Positions 26,847 to 36,000 of a DNA stretch of 64,000 nt are shown one piece after another. Below the pieces are notes generated by a model, which ran no database searches, had not been told where the DNA came from, and was given only the letters and a program-made list of their open reading frames with translations. The position numbers were made by a program, and so were the translations under genes. Every line of letters starts with the position of its first letter. Position 1 is the first letter of the stretch. Origin of the DNA: Gammaproteobacteria bacterium (GTDB taxonomy: Bacteria; Pseudomonadota; Gammaproteobacteria; Eutrophobiales; Eutrophobiaceae); the NCBI GenBank assembly GCA_021773235.1, contig JAJFKL010000010.1, forward strand, positions 1 to 64,000. Direction: 5' to 3'.

Positions 26847-28808
26847 TTAACGGATTTCTCTTACAACACGCACGCCTATGTGGTCATAGGCTTTATCTGA
26901 TTTGAATTTATCCCGTTTTGCATTACGTATTGATTGTGGCGGCGTACTGTAAGCGCCACCTCTAACAACACGATAAGAACAATCTCCGCCTTCCCATACA
27001 TCAGCATATTCCGGGGCACCTTTGTAATTGTCATGCCAACAGTCATGTACCCATTCGGCCACATTGCCAGATGTGTCATAAAGTCCAAAGGCATTGGCCT
27101 CGAAACTACCAATTTTTGTTGGTTTTCGTGGGTCAAGGTTGGTACCGCAGCCAAAACAATGCGCTCTATTAGGTTCTTCGTCATAACCCCACCAAAAGGT
27201 GGTTTTTTTACCGGTTGAAGCCATGTATTCCCACTCTGATTCAGTTGCCAATCGGTATTTTTGGCCGGTTTCTTCTGAGAGCCATTTTGTGTAGTAATAG
27301 GCATCATCCCAAGAGATAAAAATAACAGGATGTGTTTCTCTGTCTAAATAGAGCGAATCGGGTATTTTTTTACCTTTGGCCTTGGCAAAGAGATCATACT
27401 GCGTAAATGTAATCTCATATTGACTTGCCGCGAATGAACTCACAGAGACATCATGCCGTGGTCGTTCATCTGAGTTTTTGGAGCTAGTGCTACCCATGGC
27501 GTATTTACCTGCGGGGATGACGACCATCAACGGACCTTTACCACCGGATTTCAAGCTATCTTGAATCGTTTTACTGACAGCAGCTACGACCTTTTCTGGA
27601 GCCGGTTCGGCAACTGTCGCTGCGGGCTCTTCAGTGACAGACTCTTGCTCAGTGGCGACAACAGGTTCTTCAACGTCTTCAACTGCGAGTTCTTCACTTA
27701 CTTGCTCATCATCTGATTCAGCCTCAGCTTCCATCTCTATCTCTGAGACAAGTGGTTCAGATTGTTGAGCTGGTTTTTTGCCCATCATAGTGAAGGCAAC
27801 ACCGCCAATAATTAAAATAACTGCGGCTGCAATACCAATCATCAAGCCCGTTTTACTTTTAGGCCCTTCCTCTCTGGGTAGGGTTTCCTCTTCGGAAAAT
27901 GCAGGTTGGCCTACTTGTTGTTCTGGTTCTGGTTCTGGCTCTGGCTCTGTCTCTACTTCTTCTGTTGATACATCGGCAACAGACATCTCTGCTGTTGATT
28001 CTCCAACATCTTCAGTGACCGCCTCAGTCGCTACCGGTGCTGCTTCAACAGTATCTTTGACGTTCACAACAACAGCAGTGGTATTGTCCTGGCGCGGCAT
28101 ATTGGCTTCTTCAACTGCCGTCATTAATGCATCAGCGCATTCTTTGGTGGCCTCAGACCATTCAGAATATTGAATGATCTTACCGGCGCTTAGGGTATCA
28201 AGCCCGTCACTGCATAAAATAATGCGATCTGCAGCTTGAAGTTCGAAAGGGTTGGCGGGAACATCTATTTCATTGATGTCTTCGCCGGTAATGGCACTCA
28301 TCAACATATTACGGGATAAGCCAGGCTCTGGTTCTACCGGTGTACCATCGGCTTCCATTCTATCCAGAAAACCACCATAACTATGGTCTGCATTTTTTTT
28401 TGTTATTTCTCTGTCTCGTACCAAATAACAATGGCTGTCGCCAACGCTGGCCCACCACATTTTCCCATCTTCAAGAATAGCTGCCACCATGGTGCAGCCC
28501 ATACCTGATAATGCTGGGGTTTCTGCTACGGTTTCCTTAATAGAGTAGTTGGCCTTGTTTACGGCTTGTTCGAGAATTTCAGAAGGGTTTTCAGATGGAT
28601 AGTTTGCTGAAACATGTTTATTAAAGGCTTGAACGGCCATATTACTGGCAACGTTACCAGCTGCGTGACCACCCATACCATCGGCAATAACAACGAGTGC
28701 GCTGGGTTTGCCATTTGCATCGGTTAAATGGGTGATAAGGAATGCATCTTCTTGATAGTCTCTTGCGCCATCAATTTGTGAACCTGCTAATTCAAATTCA
28801 AGTGCCAT
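26847..28808 (-). CDS. PP2C phosphatase fused through a membrane helix to a formylglycine-enzyme-like domain
   Basis: A 653-residue fusion. Residues 1-255 form a PP2C Ser/Thr phosphatase with D-Y-Q-E-D-A-F, A-D-G-M-G-G-H and C-S-D-G-L metal-binding motifs. An acidic linker includes a run of E-P repeats. One membrane helix lies at about 318-343, a second acidic A/E/V linker follows, and from about 425 on comes an FGE/SUMF1-like domain (I-P-A-G-K-Y-A-M-G-S, W-D-D-A, N-V-A-E-W-V, R-G-G-A-Y). The catalytic cysteines of true formylglycine enzymes are missing after R-G-G, so this outer domain may sense or bind. Topology predicts phosphatase inside, FGE domain in the periplasm. No kinase is adjacent. 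Confidence 0.88.
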   Translation of the reverse strand: MALEFELAGSQIDGARDYQEDAFLITHLTDANGKPSALVVIADGMGGHAAGNVASNMAVQAFNKHVSANYPSENPSEILEQAVNKANYSIKETVAETPALSGMGCTMVAAILEDGKMWWASVGDSHCYLVRDREITKKNADHSYGGFLDRMEADGTPVEPEPGLSRNMLMSAITGEDINEIDVPANPFELQAADRIILCSDGLDTLSAGKIIQYSEWSEATKECADALMTAVEEANMPRQDNTTAVVVNVKDTVEAAPVATEAVTEDVGESTAEMSVADVSTEEVETEPEPEPEPEQQVGQPAFSEEETLPREEGPKSKTGLMIGIAAAVILIIGGVAFTMMGKKPAQQSEPLVSEIEMEAEAESDDEQVSEELAVEDVEEPVVATEQESVTEEPAATVAEPAPEKVVAAVSKTIQDSLKSGGKGPLMVVIPAGKYAMGSTSSKNSDERPRHDVSVSSFAASQYEITFTQYDLFAKAKGKKIPDSLYLDRETHPVIFISWDDAYYYTKWLSEETGQKYRLATESEWEYMASTGKKTTFWWGYDEEPNRAHCFGCGTNLDPRKPTKIGSFEANAFGLYDTSGNVAEWVHDCWHDNYKGAPEYADVWEGGDCSYRVVRGGAYSTPPQSIRNAKRDKFKSDKAYDHIGVRVVREIR

Positions 28809-28996
28809 ACGCTAAGAAAACCCCATTCGTGAAAAGTAATATAATTAATTTTATTGTTTATTATGTGTAGTACTTAACGCAGAAAATACTGTCTGGATTA
28901 GTTTAATATTTTATGTTCGATTATCCTACCAGTCCATCAATAAATTACAAATAAATACTTGATTCGAGTCAATAAATTGGGATTGGCGGTATATTA

Positions 28997-31900
28997 ATGC
29001 ATAGCCTTAATGCTGCTTTAAAAGACAAGAATAGGAAAGAAATGACATCTGTAGAATTAAAAAATATCTATGACCGTTTAGCAGAAGTGCGCTCGTCAGA
29101 ACGATTTCGTTTAAAACGTGACTATGATCGTTTAAAAAAGCTTAATCGCGAGACCAGTCCGGAATGGGATGCGCTTTTACGCGACATAGAATTATCGGTT
29201 CAAAATAAATCAGATAGAGAAAATCGTCTTCCGAAATGTGATTTTGATGATAATTTACCTATAAATCAGCACCTTGATGAAATATCCGCAGCCATAGCAA
29301 ACAACCCAATTACAATTATTTGTGGCGAAACTGGCTCAGGTAAAACAACCCAACTACCAAAACTCTGTCTTACATTAGGGCGTGGGATCGGGGGTGTTAT
29401 AGGTCATACGCAACCAAGACGACTCGCTGCTCGAACCGTTGCAAAACGAATTGCCGAAGAATTACACAGCGAATTAGGCAGCGATGTTGGTTTCAAGATT
29501 AGACATCAGGATGTGACTAATAAACATTCCTATATCAAGTTGATGACTGACGGTATCTTGCTTGCCGAGTTACAGCGAGATCGATATTTAAATCAATACG
29601 ATACCTTGATCATCGATGAGGCGCACGAGCGTAGTCTGAATATCGATTTTATACTAGGTTATATAAAGCAACTCTTACCAAAAAGGCCTGATCTGAAGGT
29701 CATTATTACTTCTGCCACAATAGACGTCGCACGTTTTTCAGAACATTTCGATAATGCACCCATTATCGAAGTCTCTGGCAGAACCTGGCCTGTTGATGTT
29801 TTGTATCGTCCGATTGAAGAAACTGATGAAGATGAAGATCCTGTCAGTCGAGAAGAGGTCATCTTGCAAGCAATCCGAGAACTCACCTCATATGATATGG
29901 GCGATATCCTGATATTTATGGAGGGGGAAGGCGAAATCCATGAAGCCGATAAATTTCTCCGTAAACAAAACCTACGAGATACAGATGTTTTACCGCTCTA
30001 CGCTCGCTTAAGTTCTTCGAGACAGAATAAGATCTTTGCGCCACATAAACGCCGCCACATTGTGTTGGCGACGAATATTGCAGAAACATCACTAACCATT
30101 CCGGGGATTCGATATGTCATCGATACTGGTATGGCTCGCATTAGTCGCTATAGCTATCGTAGTAAAGTACAGCGCCTGCCAATAGAAAGGGTATCTATGG
30201 CGGCAGCTAATCAACGCAAAGGGCGCTGTGGTAGGACTAGTGAAGGAATATGTATACGTTTGTATAGTGAAGAGGACTTTTCTTCACGTGCAGAATACAC
30301 AGAGCCAGAGATACTGCGCACTAATCTGGCTTCAGTGATCTTACAGATGAAGGCATTAAATATTGGTGATATAGCGCAATATCCCTTTATAAATCCCCCC
30401 GACAAAAAATTCATCAATGATGGGATGCGCTTATTACGTGAGATCAATGCCCTGAATAAGGAAGAAAAGTTAACTCCCATTGGCAGGAAACTGGTGAGAT
30501 TTCCACTAGACCCTCGCCATGCAAGGATCTTATTGGCAGCGCATGATTTTAATTGTTTACATGAGATATTAATTATCATCAGTGCATTAAGCATTCAAGA
30601 CCCCAGAGAACGCCCAATTGATAAACAACAAAAGGCGGACGAATCGCATAAACAATTTAGCGATGATGATTCAGATTTTTTATGGTTCTTGAATCTATGG
30701 AATTTTTACCAAAAGCAAATTAAACAACTCTCGCAGAATAAACTCAGGAAACTTTGCCAAACGAACTTCTTGTCTTATATGAAGATGCGAGAATGGAGTG
30801 ATATACATAGACAGTTACGTCACGTCTGTACGGAGATGGGATTATTGCTGAATACGGAATCGGCCAGCTATCAAAATATACATTGTGCAATTTTAAGTGG
30901 CATGTCTAGTCACGTCGCTTTCTTATCAGACAAACACGAATATACCGGTGCGCGCGATATTAAATTAAATTTGTTTCCTGCATCTGGGCAGTTTCATAAA
31001 AAACCAAAATGGGTTGTTGCAGCTGACTTGGTTGAGACCTCAAGGTTATTTGCTCGAAACGTTGCGCGGATTGATTCCGCATGGCTGATCAATGTCGCAA
31101 AACACCTATTGAAACATGCGTATTCTGATGCGCATTGGGATAGCAAGAGCTCACGTGTCGTCGCCTTAGAAAAGATCAGCTTATATGGCATGACCTTGAT
31201 CGCAGGCAAAAGAATTAATTACGGTGCTATTAATCCTGTTGAGTCTAAAGCCTTGTTTATCAGGAATGCATTGATAGAAGGTGATTTGGAATCAAGTGCG
31301 AGTTTCTTCAAACAAAATAATAAAGTAATAGAGGAGGTCAGGCATCTGGAAGTTAAATCGCGCCGCCCGGATATTCTGAATGAAGAAGCCATCTATGAGT
31401 TTTACAATAAGGTATTACCAGCACATGTCTATGATGGACAATCCTTTGCGGCATGGTCGAAAAAACTTAGTAGCAATCAAAAACAAAGACTGCATTTGAC
31501 TAAAGAATTAATAATAAATCGCGAGACAAATGATATTACTGAATTCACATATCCGGATAATATTGAATTCAATGGCATGCAATTACCGCTGGAATATAAA
31601 TTTCTTCCAGGTGCTAAAGAAGACGGGCTTAGTGTTGATGTGCCGCTAGAAGTATTAAATCAATTCGATCAAAACCAGATGGACTATTTAGTGCCGGGAC
31701 TGATAGAAGAAAAAATAAACTTGTTATTAAAATCGTTACCAAAACCACTTCGCAAAAGATTAGTGCCAATTCCGGAAACAGCTGCGGAATGTGTAAAAAA
31801 TATTAAAAACCAATCAATCTCATTAAAACAAAACCTGATTACATATTTATTCAAGACGCGAGCAGTTGATATCGCAATCGATGATTTTTCAGAGGGCGTT

Positions 31901-32917
31901 TTGCCCGAGCACCTTAGGACAAACTACCGAATTGTAGATGCTAAGAATGAATTGATAGCCGAAGGCAATGATATTGTCGAGCTGAAAAATAAATTGGCGA
32001 CACAAATAGAACATGCGTTTACTGATTTATATCAAGATAGCTTTGGTCAAGAAGAGGTCACCTCATGGGATTTTGGTGATCTCCCAATAGAACAAAAAGT
32101 CGCATCTAAAGAAAATACAATAACAAGTTACCCATCATTGTTAGAAGAAGATGGCAAAGTCTATCGGTATGCATTCGACAATCAACGCACGGCTGAGTAT
32201 TACATGAAGTTTGGGTTAAGAGGTTTGTTGAAAAAATCGTTATTAAAAGAGGTTAAATATCTACGTAAAAATTTACGTGGCATCGATAAATTAGCGCTGC
32301 TATACACGCGATTTGGCAATAAAGATGAATTAATTGAATCAATTATTAATCTTGTCTTGGACGAAACATTTTTATACGAAAAAACATTAATTCGTAAACA
32401 AGAACATTTTTTGGCAAGCCTAGAGCAGGGCAGGTCGGAGTTATTAGGTAATGCAGATAAGGTATGTGTGCTATTAGAAAAAATACTGGAAATGAATCTG
32501 CAAGTTCAAACATTGCTTGCCGATGCAAGCATGATGAAATACAGCCATGCAGCCAAAGATATTGAAGAACAGCTGGAATATATGATATATCACGGTTTTA
32601 TAGAAGATATTGAAACTGAATATTTAAAACAGTATCCACGTTATTTGGCAGCCATAATTAAACGCATGGAAAAACTTGAATATGGTGCTGATAAAGACCT
32701 TCAATCTACTAAACAAATACAGTCGCATTGGGACAGGATAAAAAAGCTGGTCAATCATGCGTATGAAACAGATGGGAATACATCAACATTTGACGAATAC
32801 CGTTGGATGTGTGAAGAATTACGTATATCTTTATATGCACAAGGATTAAAAACTAAAATCCCAGTATCATTGAAACGAATGGATAAGGCGTGGGAAAGAT
32901 GTCAGAAAGAAAATTAA
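28997..32917 (+). CDS. hrpA: ATP-dependent RNA helicase HrpA
   Basis: A DEAH-box helicase of 1306 residues, the full HrpA length. Walker A G-E-T-G-S-G-K-T is at about residue 110, D-E-A-H around 203, S-A-T near 241 and the Q-R-K-G-R-C-G-R motif VI near 400. The HA2, OB and long C-terminal DUF3418 regions follow. HrpA processes structured messenger RNA and resolves stalled ribosomes in E. coli. It starts at ATG 28997, with an alternative ATG at 29042. The kef-like gene follows after 17 bases and the next genes are also close, so a long transcript through 35.9 kb is possible. Confidence 0.96.
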   Translation: MHSLNAALKDKNRKEMTSVELKNIYDRLAEVRSSERFRLKRDYDRLKKLNRETSPEWDALLRDIELSVQNKSDRENRLPKCDFDDNLPINQHLDEISAAIANNPITIICGETGSGKTTQLPKLCLTLGRGIGGVIGHTQPRRLAARTVAKRIAEELHSELGSDVGFKIRHQDVTNKHSYIKLMTDGILLAELQRDRYLNQYDTLIIDEAHERSLNIDFILGYIKQLLPKRPDLKVIITSATIDVARFSEHFDNAPIIEVSGRTWPVDVLYRPIEETDEDEDPVSREEVILQAIRELTSYDMGDILIFMEGEGEIHEADKFLRKQNLRDTDVLPLYARLSSSRQNKIFAPHKRRHIVLATNIAETSLTIPGIRYVIDTGMARISRYSYRSKVQRLPIERVSMAAANQRKGRCGRTSEGICIRLYSEEDFSSRAEYTEPEILRTNLASVILQMKALNIGDIAQYPFINPPDKKFINDGMRLLREINALNKEEKLTPIGRKLVRFPLDPRHARILLAAHDFNCLHEILIIISALSIQDPRERPIDKQQKADESHKQFSDDDSDFLWFLNLWNFYQKQIKQLSQNKLRKLCQTNFLSYMKMREWSDIHRQLRHVCTEMGLLLNTESASYQNIHCAILSGMSSHVAFLSDKHEYTGARDIKLNLFPASGQFHKKPKWVVAADLVETSRLFARNVARIDSAWLINVAKHLLKHAYSDAHWDSKSSRVVALEKISLYGMTLIAGKRINYGAINPVESKALFIRNALIEGDLESSASFFKQNNKVIEEVRHLEVKSRRPDILNEEAIYEFYNKVLPAHVYDGQSFAAWSKKLSSNQKQRLHLTKELIINRETNDITEFTYPDNIEFNGMQLPLEYKFLPGAKEDGLSVDVPLEVLNQFDQNQMDYLVPGLIEEKINLLLKSLPKPLRKRLVPIPETAAECVKNIKNQSISLKQNLITYLFKTRAVDIAIDDFSEGVLPEHLRTNYRIVDAKNELIAEGNDIVELKNKLATQIEHAFTDLYQDSFGQEEVTSWDFGDLPIEQKVASKENTITSYPSLLEEDGKVYRYAFDNQRTAEYYMKFGLRGLLKKSLLKEVKYLRKNLRGIDKLALLYTRFGNKDELIESIINLVLDETFLYEKTLIRKQEHFLASLEQGRSELLGNADKVCVLLEKILEMNLQVQTLLADASMMKYSHAAKDIEEQLEYMIYHGFIEDIETEYLKQYPRYLAAIIKRMEKLEYGADKDLQSTKQIQSHWDRIKKLVNHAYETDGNTSTFDEYRWMCEELRISLYAQGLKTKIPVSLKRMDKAWERCQKEN

Positions 32918-32934
32918 ATAATGGATTACAATAA

Positions 32935-34104
32935 ATGACTGAACAATCGATTCAATTCTCAATTTTTTTAATCTTTACCGGCGCTGCAATCTTTGCAACG
33001 TTTGCCCTGTATGCAAGGCAAGCCATGATCGTTGCCTATATCGCGCTTGGCTTAATTCTGGGGCCTTATGGTTTGGGGTTTATTAGTGATGCAGAATTAA
33101 TTAGCGATATCTCTAATATCGGTATCATCTTTCTTTTATATTTACTTGGATTGGATTTACTGCCGCAACAATTATGGCAAATGTTACGCGAGGCCATGGT
33201 TGTAACAATATTGAGTTCCACAGCATTTTGTCTTATTGGCTTTATGATCGGCTTTTTGTTTGGTTATGAATTACTGCAAGCGATGCTGATTGGTGCTGTC
33301 ATGATGTTCTCCAGCACGATTATTGGCCTAAAATTATTACCAACAACAACACTGCATCATAGACATACCGGCCAGATTATTATTAGTATTTTATTGATAC
33401 AAGATTTAATCGCGATTGTGATTTTATTATTATTGCAAGGTTATGGTAAAGGTGGAAACCTCGTTGTAGATATTGCGATGCAATTAATCTATTTGCCCGG
33501 ATTAATTGCCGCAGTTTATTTACTCGCGCGCTTTGTCTTGTTTAAGTTGATAATGCGTTTTGATGAAATTCATGAGTATATTTTCCTGTTAGCAATTGCC
33601 TGGTGTTTAGGTATTGCCGAATTGGCACACTATATTGGTTTGTCCCATGAAATTGGTGCATTTGTTGCCGGTGTGACACTCGCTTCTAGTCCCATTGCGT
33701 TGTTTATTACAGAACGCTTAAAGCCATTGCGTGATTTCTTTCTGATAATATTTTTCTTTTCTTTAGGGGCGGGGTTTAATTTATCCGTGGTCAATGAAAT
33801 ATTTATCCCCGGTACGATTCTGGCTGTTCTGGTGCTTGTCTGTAAGCCGCTAGTGTTTGCTTGGTTGTTACGCAGGGAAGGTGAAAAAAAGTATGTCTCA
33901 TATGAAACCGGTTTCAGGTTGGGGCAGATCAGTGAGTTCTCATTATTAATCGCCGTACTCGCTGTTAATTCAGGTTTTATCGACGAGAAGACATCATACT
34001 TGATCCAATTTGCTACATTACTTACGTTTATCGTGTCGTCGTATATCATTGTAATGAGGTATCCAACGCCAATATCCGTAAGAGATCGTTTGCGACGAGA
34101 TTAA
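32935..34104 (+). CDS. Kef/CPA2-type monovalent cation:proton antiporter, membrane domain only
   Basis: A 389-residue membrane protein with about 11-12 helices and CPA2 hallmarks: L-G-L-I-L-G-P-Y-G-L-G, L-L-Y-L-L-G-L-D-L, and H-E-I-G-A-F-V-A-G-V-T-L. The C-terminal nucleotide-binding RCK (TrkA-N) domain of KefB/KefC is absent, so gating must differ or come from another protein. It probably exchanges potassium or sodium for protons. It is 17 bases behind hrpA. Confidence 0.9.
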   Translation: MTEQSIQFSIFLIFTGAAIFATFALYARQAMIVAYIALGLILGPYGLGFISDAELISDISNIGIIFLLYLLGLDLLPQQLWQMLREAMVVTILSSTAFCLIGFMIGFLFGYELLQAMLIGAVMMFSSTIIGLKLLPTTTLHHRHTGQIIISILLIQDLIAIVILLLLQGYGKGGNLVVDIAMQLIYLPGLIAAVYLLARFVLFKLIMRFDEIHEYIFLLAIAWCLGIAELAHYIGLSHEIGAFVAGVTLASSPIALFITERLKPLRDFFLIIFFFSLGAGFNLSVVNEIFIPGTILAVLVLVCKPLVFAWLLRREGEKKYVSYETGFRLGQISEFSLLIAVLAVNSGFIDEKTSYLIQFATLLTFIVSSYIIVMRYPTPISVRDRLRRD

Positions 34105-34117
34105 CCAAGGCAGCATA

Positions 34118-34630
34118 GTGGATAAGAAAAAGATAAAAATATTTGTAACGATTATTGCTGCCGTCCTCACCATTGCAGCAGCGTTAGTAGCAGCAGATTA
34201 CTTTGAATTGTTTGGCTCAAAAATAGAGAAAAGGCTTGGCTTTTCTGAAATTCGATTTCGTACTTTAGACAAAGAAACTGGCGGTATAGTAACGAATGTC
34301 GGTGTGCGTTGTTTCCAAAAACAGAATATGAACGCCTGTACCAGAAAAGAGAGCCATCAGCTTGGTGTCGTGTCTGTAAACATACCGATACAACGTGCAG
34401 TTAAAAAAACACTGTTATTTAAAAAAGCAGAAGAGATATATAAGTCGATTGACCCTAAAGTACATGTTATGTTGATACATCAGAATTATTATAAGCAGAC
34501 AGTAACGTTAATAATGGAAGACGTGTATTCAAATGTGGTAGGTGAACAGACGGTAGAAATGTCACCTATAGAATGGGAAGGTTCTGAATCGGAACATGAA
34601 GAACAAATGGAAGAACAAATAAATGAGTGA
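34118..34630 (+). CDS. Single-pass membrane protein of unknown function
   Basis: I do not recognise this 170-residue protein. It begins with a GTG start, lysines, then one membrane helix at about 8-27 (V-T-I-I-A-A-V-L-T-I-A-A-A-L-V-A-A), followed by a globular domain outside the membrane and a glutamate-rich tail. Two cysteines (V-R-C-F-Q, N-A-C-T-R) could form a disulfide. It overlaps the following CMD-Rieske gene by eight bases and follows the antiporter by 13, so it is clearly part of that operon. A role alongside the Rieske protein is only suggested by the overlap. Confidence 0.6.
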   Translation: MDKKKIKIFVTIIAAVLTIAAALVAADYFELFGSKIEKRLGFSEIRFRTLDKETGGIVTNVGVRCFQKQNMNACTRKESHQLGVVSVNIPIQRAVKKTLLFKKAEEIYKSIDPKVHVMLIHQNYYKQTVTLIMEDVYSNVVGEQTVEMSPIEWEGSESEHEEQMEEQINE

Positions 34631-35246
34631 TGCATTAAATTATTTATTGAAGGTACGTAAAGATGCCGTTGAACCTTATTTCAAAGCACTGAAAGAGGGC
34701 GGCAAACACCTTGATGTTAAAACGCGCTCGTTGTTATCAGTCATCACTAAGGTAGATGCCCAAACTGAAAGGGGTTTAAAACAATATCTAGTTCGGGCAT
34801 TGCGAGAAGGCAATAGTGCCGATGAGATATTGGATGCCATGTTAGTCTGTCTACCGACATTAGGTATGAGCAAGATCATTTGGGCGGTAGATATTATCTT
34901 GAAAATGGATATACCCGATTTCAACCCTGAGATTCTCGGTAAAGAAAAAAAGTGGCATAAAATAATTGCGGTTAATGAGATAGGAGAGGGTGTGTCTCGG
35001 TACGACTATGATGGTCGAGCCTGTTTTATTAATAAAACAGGGGAGGAATATCAGGTGTTTGATAGTCGTTGCCCACATCAGGCCGCAGACATACCACTAT
35101 CAGCTCTTGAAGGAGCAACATTGACATGCCCAAATCATCAATGGAAATTCAACGTCGATAGTGGTGAGTGTATTGAAAACGGAAGCCGACCACTTAATGA
35201 GATTGAACACAAGATTGATGCAGGTTTTTTCTACATCTATTCGTAG
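34623..35246 (+). CDS. Fusion of a carboxymuconolactone-decarboxylase-like helical domain and a Rieske [2Fe-2S] domain
   Basis: Residues about 1-95 look like an AhpD/CMD helical bundle (T-R-S-L-L-S-V-I, E-I-L-D-A-M-L-V), but with a single cysteine and no C-x-x-C. Residues about 110-207 form a Rieske domain with C-P-H and C-P-N-H cluster ligands, both pairs intact. Rieske proteins of this size act as ferredoxin-like electron carriers for oxygenases or reductases. None lies beside it apart from the flavoprotein 30 bases downstream. The cytoplasmic location follows from the absence of a signal peptide. The partner and reaction are unknown. Confidence 0.78.
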   Translation: MSDALNYLLKVRKDAVEPYFKALKEGGKHLDVKTRSLLSVITKVDAQTERGLKQYLVRALREGNSADEILDAMLVCLPTLGMSKIIWAVDIILKMDIPDFNPEILGKEKKWHKIIAVNEIGEGVSRYDYDGRACFINKTGEEYQVFDSRCPHQAADIPLSALEGATLTCPNHQWKFNVDSGECIENGSRPLNEIEHKIDAGFFYIYS

Positions 35247-35276
35247 ATACCCATTAACATAACCGTTGGAAATAAA

Positions 35277-35906
35277 ATGTCTAAATTATTGTATATCGAG
35301 ACTTCACCTAGAAAGAACAGATCAGCTTCAATCGAAGTCGCACAGTCGTTTCTAGAGACATATAAAGCTAGTGGTAATGATAATCAGCTTGAAACGCTGG
35401 ATCTCTGGGATTTAAAACTACCAGAATTCGATGGGGATACCATCAATGCAAAATATCGAGTAATGCATGGCGAAGATCCAAACCCTGAAGAAATAGTCGC
35501 ATGGGAAACGATTACAAAATTTGCCGATCAATTTAAAGCGGCTGATCATTACTTAATTAGTACGCCCATGTGGAATTTTTCTATTCCGTATAAGTTAAAA
35601 CACTATATAGATATTATCAGCCAACCCGGACTCACCTGGAGTTTTACACCAGAAGAAGGGTATCAAGGCTTAGTTACTGGAAAGTCTGCCACATTAATAT
35701 TGGCGCGTGGTGGTGAATACAGTAGTAGTGCCGAATTAGGTGCCATGGATTTTCAGAAACCCTATTTAGAAATGATCCTTGGTTTTATAGGGATAACTGA
35801 TATTAAGACTATTCTGATAGAACCGACTTTGGTAGATGTCGAAACTAAATCATCCGCGATTGCCTCTGCTACAGAACAAGCAGTGGCTCATGCAAAGTTA
35901 TTGTAG
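35277..35906 (+). CDS. FMN-dependent NADH:quinone reductase / azoreductase-like
   Basis: A flavodoxin-fold oxidoreductase of 209 residues, the AzoR size. It has the phosphate-binding start S-P-R-K-N-R-S-A-S and the T-P-M-W-N-F-S-I-P-Y-x-L-K-H-Y-I-D motif that binds FMN, then G-L-T-W-S-F-T-P-E-E-G. Typical reactions are two-electron reduction of quinones and azo compounds by NADH. It lies 30 bases after the Rieske fusion, so the two may exchange electrons (inference). Confidence 0.92.
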   Translation: MSKLLYIETSPRKNRSASIEVAQSFLETYKASGNDNQLETLDLWDLKLPEFDGDTINAKYRVMHGEDPNPEEIVAWETITKFADQFKAADHYLISTPMWNFSIPYKLKHYIDIISQPGLTWSFTPEEGYQGLVTGKSATLILARGGEYSSSAELGAMDFQKPYLEMILGFIGITDIKTILIEPTLVDVETKSSAIASATEQAVAHAKLL

Positions 35907-36000
35907 TTAATGTCGTGTTTGAGGCAGTGAGTCTAGGTACCTATGTAAGTGCTCTATTTTTTGGTGTCTACTAGATTGTTTTAAGCATGTTCAACTTTTC

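Noticed and set aside
27778-28173. 131-codon plus-strand frame opposite the PP2C fusion
   Set aside because: It is the complement of the acidic E/P/A/V linkers and membrane helix of the real gene. Composition is Ser/Thr/Val-rich repeat with no ribosome site.
33630-34049. 139-codon minus-strand frame opposite the Kef-like gene
   Set aside because: Shadow of a membrane-protein gene with clear family motifs, and no ribosome site.
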